From the NCBI GenBank assembly GCA_002307185.1, contig DBTT01000054.1:155687-219686 (forward strand): a stretch of DNA of 64,000 bases, read 5' to 3'. This document shows, piece by piece, positions 54,627 to 63,902 of this stretch (the stretch's first letter is position 1; each line of letters opens with the position of its first letter). The translations under genes were made by a program, and so were the position numbers. This DNA is from Bacteroidales bacterium UBA1309. GTDB lineage: Bacteria; Bacteroidota; Bacteroidia; Bacteroidales; Dysgonomonadaceae. The notes under the pieces were generated by a model. That model was not told the DNA's origin, searched no databases, and worked only from the letters and a program-made list of their open reading frames with translations.

Positions 54627-54634
54627 TATATTTG
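54627..54634 (+). promoter_or_regulatory. -7 element for lysR gene
   Basis: TATATTTG matches TAnnTTTG, 19 bases before the chosen ATG at 54654. This supports that start over an in-frame ATG at 54624, which lies upstream of the box. Confidence 0.5.
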
Positions 54635-54653
54635 TATCACTAAAATAATAGAT

Positions 54654-55565
54654 ATGCAACTCGATTTGGAATGGTTCCGCACTTTTAAAATGATTTACGA
54701 AACGGGAACGCTTTCTGCCGCGGCCAAAGAGCTATTCATTTCGCAGCCGGGCGTGAGCCTGCACCTCAATTCCTTGGAAGCCTACACAGGCTACAAACTT
54801 TTCGAGCGGTCGTCCCGTAAAATGATACCAACGGAAAAAGGGAAAATCCTTTACAACTTCATCGTGGATCCCATTACCAAGCTGGAATCGGTGGAAAGCC
54901 TTTTCCGAAAACGCACCGTAGGAGAACGCCACACAATTAGCGTAGGAATGTGTTTCGAAACATTTCAATACACTTTGGAAGAACATATTGCGAGCCTGCC
55001 TTTCAACCTGATTATCAAGTTCGGCGAATATCCCCAGATGCAACAAGATTTGGAGAATGGAATGCTGGACTTGATTGTGACACCACAAAAAGGGTTACAG
55101 AAGAATCTCGAATACACCCCTTTTTCAAAAGAAAGAATCGTTTTGGTGGCCGGTTCACTCACTGAAACAGAATCTTTGGAGGCATTGCTTGCTGCGCAGA
55201 AATACAAGGAATCAAAGGATTTGCTCAAACAAGCCTTGTGGTACAGCACGGCAGCCGACATGGAACACCTGAAGAATTTTTGGCAGAAGAATTTCAACGA
55301 GCATCCCGATTTCTCGCCCAATTACATCGTTCCAAACATCAGTTCCATCATCCGTTGCCTGAGCAACAGCACGGGTTTTTCGATTGTACCCAATTTCCTT
55401 TGCAATGAAGCCATCGCCTCCGGCAAAATCAAACTGATGTGGGAAGGGTGCAACCCGTTGGAGAATACACTCTATTTTGGGACGCGCAAAAAGACACTCT
55501 ATGAGGAAGAGATAAATCAACTAAAAAACATTTTCAGGCAAAAATGGGAAGATATTGCATGTTAG
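54654..55565 (+). CDS. LysR family transcriptional regulator
   Basis: A 303-residue regulator. The N-terminal winged helix-turn-helix (about 1-60) reads FKMIYETGTLSAAAKELFIS and QPGVSLHLNSLEAYTGYKLF. The effector-binding domain (about 90-300) is of the PBP type. It probably controls the divergent mdaB gene and its own expression; the ligand is unknown. Confidence 0.9.
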   Translation: MQLDLEWFRTFKMIYETGTLSAAAKELFISQPGVSLHLNSLEAYTGYKLFERSSRKMIPTEKGKILYNFIVDPITKLESVESLFRKRTVGERHTISVGMCFETFQYTLEEHIASLPFNLIIKFGEYPQMQQDLENGMLDLIVTPQKGLQKNLEYTPFSKERIVLVAGSLTETESLEALLAAQKYKESKDLLKQALWYSTAADMEHLKNFWQKNFNEHPDFSPNYIVPNISSIIRCLSNSTGFSIVPNFLCNEAIASGKIKLMWEGCNPLENTLYFGTRKKTLYEEEINQLKNIFRQKWEDIAC

Positions 55566-55611
55566 AAAGACGATGCGTGGATCGTCTCCACCGTGCTGTT
55601 TGATGGGTTAT

Positions 55612-57732
55612 TCACCCTTTTTTCATGGTCAGGGCAACCCGTTTCCGCTCCATATCCACCGACAACACTTTTACTTCCACATGCTGGTGGAGCGACACCA
55701 CTTCGTTGGGATCGGACACAAAGCGGTCGGCCAATTCGGAAATGTGCACCAATCCATTTTCTTTGATGCCTATATCCACAAAACAACCGAAATTGGTCAC
55801 ATTGGTCACTATTCCGGGCAACAATTGCCCTGGTTTCAGGTCGGCAATCGTTTTTACCGATTGGTCGAAAGTCAGCACCTCGATTGCTTTCCGCGGATCG
55901 CGTCCCGGCTTGTCCAATTCGTCCATAATATCGGTAAGCGTGGGCAAGCCCACTTTGGCATTGACATACTTTTCTAGTTGAATGTTTTTCTTTACATTCT
56001 TGTCTTTAATAAGTTCTTCTACAGAGCAATTCAAGTCTTTTGCAAAAGACTCCACCACTCCGTAACTTTCGGGATGCACAGCCGTTCCGTCCAACGGATT
56101 TTTTGCATCGGGAATACGCAAGAATCCAGCTGATTGCTCAAACGATTTGGCACCCATCCGAGGCACCTTGAGCAAATCGCGGCGCGAACGGAAAGCACCA
56201 TTCTCTGCACGATAATCCACGATATTCTGTGCCAAAGTAGCACCAAGTCCTGAAATGTATGTCAACAGGTGGCGGCTTGCCGTATTCAGGTTGACACCCA
56301 CCGAGTTCACACAGCTTTCCACTGTCAGGTCGAGCGTTTTCTTTAGCTTTGCCTGATCCACATCGTGTTGATACTGCCCCACCCCAATGGATTTAGGATC
56401 GATCTTCACCAATTCGGCCAACGGATCCATCAAGCGACGACCAATCGAAACCGCCCCACGCACCGTGACATCATAATCGGGAAATTCTTCACGGGCGATT
56501 TTCGAAGCCGAATAGATGGAAGCACCGTTTTCACTCACCACAAACACCTGAACCACTTTTTCATAACGGATATTGGTAATGAATTGCTCCGTCTCACGGC
56601 TTGCCGTGCCATTACCGATGGCAATCGCATCAATTTTATACGTGGTCACCAACTTGGAAATCTTCGCCGCCGCCTTTCCTGTTTCGTGTTGCGGTGCATG
56701 CGGATATATGGTTTCGTTGTGCAGCAAATTTCCTTGTTCGTCCAAACAAACCAACTTGCAACCCGTGCGATAACCCGGATCTATTCCCAACACACGCTTC
56801 TGTCCCAAAGGAGCCGAGAGCAACAACTGGCGGACATTGGTCGAAAACACGCGGATGGCTTCTTCATCGGCCTTTTCCTTGGCAGCAGCCAATGTTTCGG
56901 TTTCTATAGAAGGTTTAATAAGTCGTTTGTAAGCATCCTTCACTGCATCGGCCACGCAATCGGCAGCTTCGTTGTCGGCTTTCACAAATCGTTTTTGGAG
57001 ACGCTCCACTGCCTCCTCCTCTTCGGGAGCGACATTCACCCGGAGAATCCCTTCCGCTTCGGCACGCAGAATAGCAAGCAAACGATGCGAAGAAATACGG
57101 GACAGAGGTTCTTCCCAATCGAAATAATCACGGTATTTGTCACCTTCCGCTTCTTTTCCTTTCACCAATTTGGTGGACAGTTTGGCTTGCCGTTGAAACA
57201 AGTTGCGCACCGTGTTTCGGGCCGGCTCGCTTTCGCTCACCCATTCGGCAATAATATCGCAGGCTCCGGCAATCGCCTCCTTGGTATCTTTCACTGCATC
57301 ATTCAGAAAGGAATAAGCTTTGTTTTCTACATCCAGATTGGATTGCGACATTATCAGTTTGGCCAAAGGCTCCAACCCTTTTTCCTTCGCAATGGAGGCG
57401 CGGGTTTTCCGTTTGGGTTTATAAGGCAGATAAATATCTTCGAGTTCGGTTAGGTTGAGCGTTTTTTGAATGCGGGAACGAAGTTCTTCGGTCAATTGCC
57501 CTTGCTCTTCGATGGAAGCCAAAATGCTCGTTTTGCGTTTGTCCAATTCAATGAACTTCTCGTTTTGTTCTTGGATAGATGCAATCTGCACCTCGTCCAA
57601 TCCGCCAGTGGCCTCCTTTCGGTAACGGCTGATAAAAGGAATGGTTGCTCCACCGTCAAGCAAAGCGATGGTCTGAATTATTTGTTGCTCGCGTACACCG
57701 AGCGATTGAGCGATAAGGTTGGAAATATTCAT
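55612..57732 (-). CDS. tex: RNA-binding transcription accessory protein Tex
   Basis: A 706-residue multi-domain nucleic acid-binding protein. The N-terminal helical part includes IPFISRYRKEATGGLDEVQI. The YqgF-like nuclease-fold domain starts near residue 320 (VLGIDPGYRTGCKLVCLDEQ). A helix-hairpin-helix region follows (GLGATLAQNIVDYRAENG), and an S1 domain is at the C-terminus (about 637-704, LLPGIVTNVTNFGCFVDIGI). Length and order match Tex. It stands alone with a -7 element upstream. Confidence 0.95.
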   Translation of the reverse strand: MNISNLIAQSLGVREQQIIQTIALLDGGATIPFISRYRKEATGGLDEVQIASIQEQNEKFIELDKRKTSILASIEEQGQLTEELRSRIQKTLNLTELEDIYLPYKPKRKTRASIAKEKGLEPLAKLIMSQSNLDVENKAYSFLNDAVKDTKEAIAGACDIIAEWVSESEPARNTVRNLFQRQAKLSTKLVKGKEAEGDKYRDYFDWEEPLSRISSHRLLAILRAEAEGILRVNVAPEEEEAVERLQKRFVKADNEAADCVADAVKDAYKRLIKPSIETETLAAAKEKADEEAIRVFSTNVRQLLLSAPLGQKRVLGIDPGYRTGCKLVCLDEQGNLLHNETIYPHAPQHETGKAAAKISKLVTTYKIDAIAIGNGTASRETEQFITNIRYEKVVQVFVVSENGASIYSASKIAREEFPDYDVTVRGAVSIGRRLMDPLAELVKIDPKSIGVGQYQHDVDQAKLKKTLDLTVESCVNSVGVNLNTASRHLLTYISGLGATLAQNIVDYRAENGAFRSRRDLLKVPRMGAKSFEQSAGFLRIPDAKNPLDGTAVHPESYGVVESFAKDLNCSVEELIKDKNVKKNIQLEKYVNAKVGLPTLTDIMDELDKPGRDPRKAIEVLTFDQSVKTIADLKPGQLLPGIVTNVTNFGCFVDIGIKENGLVHISELADRFVSDPNEVVSLHQHVEVKVLSVDMERKRVALTMKKG

Positions 57733-57778
57733 ACAGGGAATGCTAAAAAATCAAATTCAATGTCATATAATTTCACCG

Positions 57779-57786
57779 CAAAGATA
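57779..57786 (-). promoter_or_regulatory. -7 element for tex
   Basis: Minus strand TATCTTTG matches TAnnTTTG, 46 bases before the tex ATG. Confidence 0.45.
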
Positions 57787-57964
57787 AGGGCAAATACCGA
57801 AAAAAGAGAAAAATCATTTCACAGCTTAAACGACAGGATGGATAAAATACCATAAAAAGGCAATCCACATAAACCATAGATGAGAAGCTGAAAATACCCG
57901 CAAAGTTTGCTGAAATACGATCTAAGTAGTGCGCCTAAATATATTGCCATATTTTTTTTTAATG

Positions 57965-58076
57965 CAAAGCCACTAAGCCGCAAAGGCATATTTTACTTAC
58001 CGAATCAGTGTAGGGCATACCTGCCGATTGAATTATTTGCAAAAAAGCGTTGTGTCTTTGTGTCTTAGCGTTTAGA
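57965..58076. repeat. Degenerate inverted repeat of the CACAAAG type
   Basis: The left arm CAAAGCCACTAAGCCGCAAA (57965-57984, extending to 57988) is echoed in reverse complement by the right arm near 58048-58076, read as AACGCTAAGACACAAAGACA. The same CTAAG and CACAAAG style recurs near 11410-11510. A dispersed intergenic element is likely; its mobility is unknown. Confidence 0.5.
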
Positions 58077-58206
58077 TTTTTTATACGATTTATACGACAA
58101 CAAATTTAATAGATAGATTCAACGCAAATTCAGGCAAATATTCCATCGGCATCCCACTTGCTTGAATGACGTTGGCTGGCTTCATCCAATTTTACCAATA
58201 TTTGCG

Positions 58207-58214
58207 TACTTTTG
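58207..58214 (+). promoter_or_regulatory. -7 element for EamA transporter gene
   Basis: TACTTTTG matches TAnnTTTG and lies 32 bases before the chosen ATG at 58247, but downstream of the earliest in-frame ATG at 58166. It therefore supports a later start. Confidence 0.45.
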
Positions 58215-58246
58215 CCATTCAAAATTTGCGCATAGGGATGGGGAAT

Positions 58247-59128
58247 ATGAAATATCATTTGGCGGCTGCGGCAACGTCTGCCATTTGGGGAACCACGCTG
58301 GTTTCTTCAAAAATCTTACTGCAAGCAGGAATGTCGCCGGCTGAGATTCTGCTTTGCCGGCTCGTTCTGGCGTATATTTTTCTTTGGATACTCTATCCGA
58401 AAACGCACCGGCCTAAATCGCTGCATGACGAAGTGGTGTTTCTTTTGGGCGGCTTGTTTGGCGGAACAATTTATTTTCTGGCCGAAAATACCGCTTTGGT
58501 CTATACGCAGGCCACCAATGTCGGTCTGATTTGTGCCACAGTTCCCCTTGTCACTGCGCTGATGTCGCATTTCATACTCAAGGAAAAGCACCTCTACTTT
58601 CGTTTTCTGACCGGTAGTGCGGTGGCTTTTCTCGGCGTTCTCTTGGTTATCCTCAACGGTCGTTTTGTGTTGAAATTAAATCCGTTGGGCGATTTCCTCA
58701 CCTTGGTGGCGGTACTTTCCTGGGCGGCTTATTGCATTTGCCTCAAGTTCTTGAAACATCCTTACAGCTCCTTGTTTATCACCCGGAAAATCTTTTTCTA
58801 TTGCATCTTCACCTTGCTTCCTTACTTCGCCTTTCACCCTTTCCAATTCCCGCTGCACGATCTTTTGAAAGTAGAAGTCTGTACCAATCTGCTCTTCTTG
58901 GGATTGGTCGCTTCCTCTCTGTGTTTCCTTGTGTGGACGATGGCCATCAAAAACATCGGCGTGGTCGCCACCAACAACTACATCTACTTTATGCCGATCG
59001 TTACCATTCTCACTGCCCATATTTTCATTGGCGAACACATCACCTTGTTTGTGGTGGTGGGTGCATTGCTCATAATCGGCGGTTTGTGGTGGAGCAACAC
59101 CAAGAGCAAGAGAAAATTGCGCGGATAG
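58247..59128 (+). CDS. DMT superfamily (EamA) transporter
   Basis: A 293-residue protein with ten membrane helices in two EamA repeats. It starts MKYHLAAAATSAIWGTTLVS, the usual first helix. The second repeat ends with TILTAHIFIGEHITLFVVVG. Substrates of this family are metabolites or amino acids and cannot be predicted. The start was chosen to follow the -7 element; an ATG three codons upstream is also possible. Confidence 0.9.
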   Translation: MKYHLAAAATSAIWGTTLVSSKILLQAGMSPAEILLCRLVLAYIFLWILYPKTHRPKSLHDEVVFLLGGLFGGTIYFLAENTALVYTQATNVGLICATVPLVTALMSHFILKEKHLYFRFLTGSAVAFLGVLLVILNGRFVLKLNPLGDFLTLVAVLSWAAYCICLKFLKHPYSSLFITRKIFFYCIFTLLPYFAFHPFQFPLHDLLKVEVCTNLLFLGLVASSLCFLVWTMAIKNIGVVATNNYIYFMPIVTILTAHIFIGEHITLFVVVGALLIIGGLWWSNTKSKRKLRG

Positions 59129-59211
59129 GGAGACGGCAAATCTTTAGCGAATCGCCATATATTTTCTGCAAAACTAAACAGACCGCCGCTGTGGATTGTT
59201 TGTATTGGCAT

Positions 59212-59562
59212 ATGGATTACATTGCGTTTAAAGGACTGATAAAATCGGTAAATCTTTGGTGTGAATTGTGCAACCGTCGTTCGGCGGAAGCGGAAGAGCT
59301 CTTTCTTAGCTCCATCGATAATCTCAATAAATTCAGGGGACTGGAAGTTTTTCGGGGCAAGCTCCTTGAATCCACCGCTTCGGATGCGGAAAAATTTGCT
59401 CGTGAAGCCTTGCTGGTGCTCCAAAAATTGATGGACTCGCTCGAAAACAATCACTACCATGGGGATTTGGAAATCAAAATAGCTTATTCAACGTTGAAAT
59501 CGGATATAAGTGGTGCTTTGAGTGAAGTGCATCAATTCTTGCAGAATATAAATGATCGGTAA
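59212..59562 (+). CDS. Small helical hypothetical protein
   Basis: A 116-residue predicted all-helical cytoplasmic protein, MDYIAFKGLIKSVNLWCELC and on, with a CxxC at residues 18-21. I do not recognise a family. It is on the same strand, 83 bases after the EamA gene. The stop codon lies in the first sequence resembling the 21-bp repeat family (59557 onward), so the repeat may have clipped or replaced its original end. Coding status is likely but unproven. Confidence 0.5.
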   Translation: MDYIAFKGLIKSVNLWCELCNRRSAEAEELFLSSIDNLNKFRGLEVFRGKLLESTASDAEKFAREALLVLQKLMDSLENNHYHGDLEIKIAYSTLKSDISGALSEVHQFLQNINDR

Positions 59563-59710
59563 GGACCAAAAGTGTCCCGCAGTAAGCCAAAGGTCTGACG
59601 CAGTAAACTAAAAGTCTTATACAGTTGGAGTATTTACGCAACTCTGTCTCATCTACATTATCTGGATTTGAAACAGATAAAGAATCCCCTTGACAGCTTA
59701 AATATTTAGG
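59557..59710. repeat. Short 21-bp repeat array with shared tail, copy 1
   Basis: Units 59579-59599, 59600-59620 and 59621-59641, preceded by a degenerate unit, have the pattern CGCAGTARNCYAAARGTCTNA. They are followed by a tail (59642-59710) with ATCTGGATTTGAAACAGATA and AAGAATCCCCTTGACA. The tail and the last units recur at 61321-61510. The copies differ by point changes and by about 58 extra bases in copy 2. Confidence 0.8.
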
Positions 59711-60138
59711 TAAACACATTGCTATTGAAATCATTTATAATAAATTTACAAACCCAATACAAATTCACTTAGAACAAACAATCTAATATTTTCTGTATGA
59801 GAAACAATATTCAAATATTAATTTTTCGTAAATGGCTAACATGCGATGATATAGCTATTTTGCCAAATATACATAAGGCGGCTGTAAGGGAAACTCTGTT
59901 TCTATTACAGGAATTGAGTTTCTCGTAGGGAGATGTTCGGGGTTATTTTAGGAAAAACAGACAAACAAATGAACTACAAGAAATTTAGACCTATAATTAA
60001 TCCTGAAAATGGAGAAATTATGACAGGCATTTGCAAATTAAAACCATAAATTTTGCAAAATGAAAAGATTAGACTTTACGAAGACAGACAATAGACTTCA
60101 GGAGACAATTCAAATGGACATTCAATAATTGAAGAAAT
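59711..60138. other. A+T-rich region with only very short frames
   Basis: About 430 bases. Only tiny frames occur, the longest at 59797-59928 (43 residues, MRNNIQILIFRKWLTCDDIA and on), with no recognisable domain. They may be remnants of a lost gene. No promoter or terminator recognised. Confidence 0.4.
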
Positions 60139-60447
60139 ATGATTTTAGAAGTAGCTATATTAAACGTAAAACCTGGACAAGAAAAGCAATTTGAAATCGA
60201 CTTTGCCATAGCCGGACAATTTATCAGTTCAATAAAGGGGTATGTGAAACATTCGCTGAGCCACTGTATAGAGCAGAAGAATAAATATATTCTACTTGTG
60301 GACTGGGAAAATTTAGAAGACCATGTGGTTGGGTTTAGACAATCGACTCAATACTTAGAATGGAAAAAGCTTTTACATCATTACTATGACCCATTTCCAA
60401 CAGTCGAACACTATGAATTGACGATTGGAAATAAAAACAACCCATAG
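60139..60447 (+). CDS. Antibiotic biosynthesis monooxygenase (ABM) family protein
   Basis: A 102-residue dimeric alpha-beta barrel type protein. It starts MILEVAILNVKPGQEKQFEI and has YILLVDWENLEDHVVGFRQS, both typical of the ABM domain. Members include quinol monooxygenases and heme-degrading enzymes; active residues differ and no function is assigned. The stop lies inside a CCCATAGCACACGCCT box, the same box that follows the DUF2971 gene, so it may be a captured cassette. Neighbours are repeats, not genes. Confidence 0.82.
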   Translation: MILEVAILNVKPGQEKQFEIDFAIAGQFISSIKGYVKHSLSHCIEQKNKYILLVDWENLEDHVVGFRQSTQYLEWKKLLHHYYDPFPTVEHYELTIGNKNNP

Positions 60448-60456
60448 CACACGCCT
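60441..60456 (+). repeat. CCCATARCACACGCCT box, copy 1
   Basis: CCCATAGCACACGCCT overlaps the ABM stop codon. TAGCACACGCCT resembles the start of Vibrio cholerae repeat attC sites (TAACAAACGCC). A second copy, differing at one base, follows the DUF2971 gene at 63903-63918. The matching 3' half of an attC site was not found after this copy. Confidence 0.55.
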
Positions 60457-60653
60457 GATAACAGCCATGTATATCGAATCAGAGATTTTGCGCCCTTTGT
60501 TTTTTCTTTTTCGAGCCTGAAAATGATGCCGCAGGTGATATCAACACTGAACGACTTGGCACTCCATCCGCCAGGGGATAAAGACTTGTATTTTTATTCT
60601 AAACCCCATGTGTTTATGAATATAAATACATTATTTCGTGCTTATGGTTAGGA

Positions 60654-60697
60654 TATAGCTACCTTATACGAACCTTATAGCTACCATAGAGCTACCC
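60654..60697. repeat. 11-bp tandem repeat
   Basis: Four abutting units starting at 60654, 60665, 60676 and 60687 with consensus TATAGCTACCT. Units differ at one to three positions. Confidence 0.65.
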
Positions 60698-61047
60698 TAT
60701 ACGGAAAAACAAGGATGTATATGAAAAAATATACAAGTATGGGCTTGTGGATATGCAATAAAAGGAACAAGGAGGGGCATCGTTTTCGTATCCTGCATGC
60801 GATGCCTCAAATCATTATAGGGTGAGTTCAACAGATGTAACGGAAACTACTACATGTAAATTGAACACAGTCTTTACGGAGTAGCACAGAGTCCCACGGA
60901 GTAAATAAAGAATCCCTTGTATCGATCCTCTCGCCTCGTCGGGCGTGATTTAGCTCCGCTGATTTTCAAATGCAATCACACTCTATTAACTATTCGAAAG
61001 CAACGTTCGGCGGAGCCAATTTTGATCCACGATTAGACTTTTTTATG

Positions 61048-61510
61048 TACAGTAGGTCAAAAATGTTATACAATAGATCAAAGGTCTTGTACAGTTGGTC
61101 AAAAATGTTGTACAGTAGATCAAAGTTCTCGTACAGTAGATCAAAGTTCTCGTACAGTAGGTCAAAGTTCTTGTACAGTAGGCCAAAGTTCTTGTACAGT
61201 AGGCCAAAAATGTTGTACAGTAGATCAAAAATGTTGTACAGTAGATCAAAAGTCTCCCGCAGTAAGCCAAAGTGACATCGCAGTAGGCCAAAGGGCTACC
61301 GGAGTAGATCAAAGGTCTGGCGCAGTAAGCCAAAGGTCTGACGCAGTAGGCTAAAAGTCTTATACAGTTGGAGTATTTACGTAACCCTGTCTCATCTATT
61401 GTTTTTTTGAAATTTTCCGTTAATTGTATTCCCGAGAGGGAAATAACCAAGTTCTTGCATTATCTGGATTTGAAACAGATAAAGAATCCCCTCGACAACT
61501 TAAATATTTA
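61048..61510. repeat. 21-bp tandem repeat array with tail, copy 2
   Basis: Fifteen contiguous 21-bp units (61048-61362), consensus TACAGTAGRYCAAARNTNTTG, grading into CGCAGTARGCCAAAGGTCTN in the last five. The tail (61363-61510) contains ATCTGGATTTGAAACAGATA and matches copy 1 at 59621-59710 apart from an internal 58-base segment. Because 21 is divisible by three, both strands translate as heptad peptides, but these have no protein character. Confidence 0.88.
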
Positions 61511-61591
61511 ACGAGAGTACGATCTTAGAATTATGTTTTTCGCTATCCTGGATATGGTTGAGGAGAATTATCCTATTTCCCATATCCAACC

Positions 61592-61821
61592 ATGCCACAT
61601 AGTGGCATCCTCTTAATAACCCTGTGCGCAAGCGCAGGGAAAGGAATCCGGGGTTGATCCTAAGCCACGTCAGTGGCGACATTGTTCGGGAACATCGAAG
61701 CCGAACCGCATCATCCCCTCCAAGAGAGTTGTCGCCGCTATGGCGGCTTCCGTTTTCAGGCGACCTACATTCTACCCTGCGCTCACGCACAGGGCAAGGA
61801 AGGTTGTCGCCGCCAAGCGGC
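61592..61821. repeat. Cluster of six short hairpins
   Basis: Stems of 5-8 bp with 3-4-base loops occur at 61592-61608, 61620-61639, 61664-61677, 61734-61747, 61775-61794 and 61809-61821. The second (CCCTGTGC/GCGCAGGG) and fifth (CCCTGCGC/GCACAGGG) are inverted copies of each other except for their loops. The fourth and sixth share GTCGCCGC...GCGGCTT. The layout resembles REP-like or structured-repeat elements. Confidence 0.7.
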
Positions 61822-62600
61822 TTGCTGTGAGAGAATATTCTTGGCGAAACGCCCCTCTCGTTATAGCCTTTAGATCGAACTCACGTTATTTAGGAAAAAT
61901 GAAACAACTCCCTGTAGCTTCTTTGTTCCATGCTAAACGAAAACTAAACCTCCCCTGATCTTCTCTCATTGGCATTACATGATATCCTGAAATAGCTGTG
62001 ATCATTTATGAATTTTATACAAGTTGTATCTTTGGATAAAGGGGCTTCAAAGTTTAGAATTGAGCATCTATGGAAAGTTTTTTTCTTGCTTATGTCACTG
62101 AATGTGTGTCTTCTGGTGTAGAATAGGTTGGTTTGAATTGTGTCTTAAATAAAATGATTCTGATTAGTGAAATATTTTTAACAAAAGATGTATTTAATAA
62201 AAAGGAATAAATATATTTGCAAAATGGATGGTCGGTTCTGATTTCTTTCTGTGTAAAGGGGATTTTAGAATAGATGCTTCCAGGGAGAAGAATGGTGATG
62301 GGAGTGGGAGCTAGTCGCTTTTCTGATAAGGTGGGTACTATTCACAAAGTCCGTTAGGCTATTTTAGGTTCAAAAAAGAACGGAAATTTACACACAGATT
62401 CTCTCGAAAGGGTTTGAACAGATAAAAAGCCCTTTGGATAAACTGAAAATTAATTAGGTGTGACTTTGTGATTCAAAAAAATAGAAAACAATAACCCAAG
62501 CTTTAACAAGTTGGGTATGCGAACTTCTTTGAAAATTGGCTTATTTTGCATGTAATAGAATATCAACTATGTAGTAAAAAAAAAGTCACACTTACAGTAA

Positions 62601-62649
62601 ATATATGCGAACTATTACTTCGCATACACAACTGAGAGTTCGCATATAT
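62601..62649. repeat. 12-bp perfect inverted repeat upstream of DUF2971 gene
   Basis: ATATATGCGAAC (62601-62612) and its exact reverse complement (62638-62649) flank 25 bases. The core TATGCGAAC also occurs at 62516-62524. GGTGTTATGGGG follows directly (62651-62662), complementary to the CCCATAACAC of the box at 63903. This is consistent with the 3' end of an attC-like site. Confidence 0.55.
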
Positions 62650-62691
62650 AGGTGTTATGGGGCAAGTGTAAAAAATAAAGACACATACTAA

Positions 62692-63887
62692 ATGACAGCA
62701 AATTCATTTAAAATCAACAGTAAATGGCAAAGAAAATTCATTACAACGATTTTTAATAAAGCCAAGAATAAAGAGAAATCTTTTTCAAGGATAGCGTTTG
62801 AAAATCTCAATTTAATAAATGAGAAAAATGATGTTTTACCTCAATACTTGTTTAAATACTATTCACCAACTTCACAAAACATTTTAGACATACAGAATCA
62901 GAAAGTATGGTTATCTAATCCAAAATCTTTCAATGACCCTTTTGATTGTAATATTGGCTATGACAATGAGAAATTTAACAAAGATATGCTTCTACAATTT
63001 ATTTCAGAGAATGGATGTGTAGAAGAAAAAATAAATTGAACGGATTTACAGTTGAAGAAAAGTGGCGAATATATAATAGTCGTTTAGGGATGAGTTTTGG
63101 ATATTTCAATAGGAAAGAAGAATATTCTACAGCAAAAATTTTAATATTGCATTTAAAATCTGATAAATTCCAAAGTATTGTATATGACTATTTAAATGAG
63201 AAAGAGACTAAGTTAGATACGAAAATTTCAAAACTTAGAGATGTTGATATCAGAGTAACGTGCTTCTCAAAATTTGATAAATACGATGAATTCTTCAAAC
63301 AAATTGTAATGTGGTCACACTATGCAGACAATCATAAAGGATTCTGTGTTGAGTACGACCTTGAACTACTAAAAAAAGATATTCAATTTTCATTAGAGGA
63401 CTATGAGTTCTACTCTAAAAAATCAGAATATTTATTAGAAAAAAATGCGGCATTGATTAAAGCTGGTTTATTTCCGGTTGAATACACATGTAATAGAATA
63501 AATATACCTATTACAAAACTTAAGAAACTTGAATTTGATTCTCAGGGAAATCAGAGTAATAAATGCAATATTAATGAATTAATTTATAAGACATTCATTG
63601 TAAAATCGGCTAATTGGAATTATGAAAAGGAATGGAGACTAATTGTTGACGGTAAAATGAGCAATTTCTTTGATAACAAACTTCCATTTCCATATGCAAA
63701 AAAAATCTATTTGGGTTGTAAAGCAAATACAGAATTGATAGACTCATTAATCGAAATAGGAAAAAGAATTGGTGTTGAAGTTGTCTTTTTGAAAATGGAT
63801 TCTAAAAAATTTATTTTAGAAGAGTCAAGTACTCCAGACCACTACTTTATGAGAGAGTTAAAACAAAATAGAAATCCATTTGACTAG
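62692..63887 (+). pseudogene. DUF2971 family gene with a frameshift
   Basis: Two overlapping frames make one DUF2971 protein of about 398 residues. The first part (62692-63039) contains LFKYYSPTSQNILDIQNQKV and WLSNPKSFNDPFDC. The second (from about 63015) contains VTCFSKFDKYDEFFKQIVMW and SHYADNHKGFCVEYDL, then NWNYEKEWRLIV. The break is at a run of six A (63026-63031); one more A would restore the frame as ENGCVEEKNKLNGF. It is either a true mutation or a sequencing error. Codon use is much more A+T-rich than in the core genes, which suggests recent transfer. DUF2971 function is unknown; members are common in mobile and defence regions. Confidence 0.8.
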
Positions 63888-63902
63888 TTATCAAATACCT
63901 AG

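Larger units (their letters stand above)
57733..58246. other. Intergenic region with inverted repeat
   Basis: About 510 bases between the divergent tex and EamA genes. No ORF is supported. It contains a degenerate inverted repeat (57965-57988 with 58048-58076) and the -7 elements of both flanking genes. Confidence 0.55.
60457..62691. other. Repeat-rich, gene-free accessory tract
   Basis: More than 2.2 kb without a supported gene. It contains, in order, an 11-bp array (60654-60697), the main 21-bp array with its tail (61048-61510), the hairpin cluster (61592-61821) and an A+T-rich part (61980-62690) with palindromes containing TATGCGAAC. Open frames here translate the repeats and have no protein-like features. 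Confidence 0.65.

Noticed and set aside
56365..57453. Long plus-strand open frame of 362 codons
   Set aside because: Antisense to the well-supported tex gene, with no domain; its openness follows from tex codon use.
60970..61275. Open frame coding a heptad repeat protein (YSRSKML-like units)
   Set aside because: It is a translation of the 21-bp DNA repeat; the opposite strand is equally open, there is no start signal, and the composition is not protein-like.
61500..61960. Short Arg/Ser/Pro-rich open frames on both strands
   Set aside because: They run through the hairpin cluster and are typical spurious translations of structured repeats.
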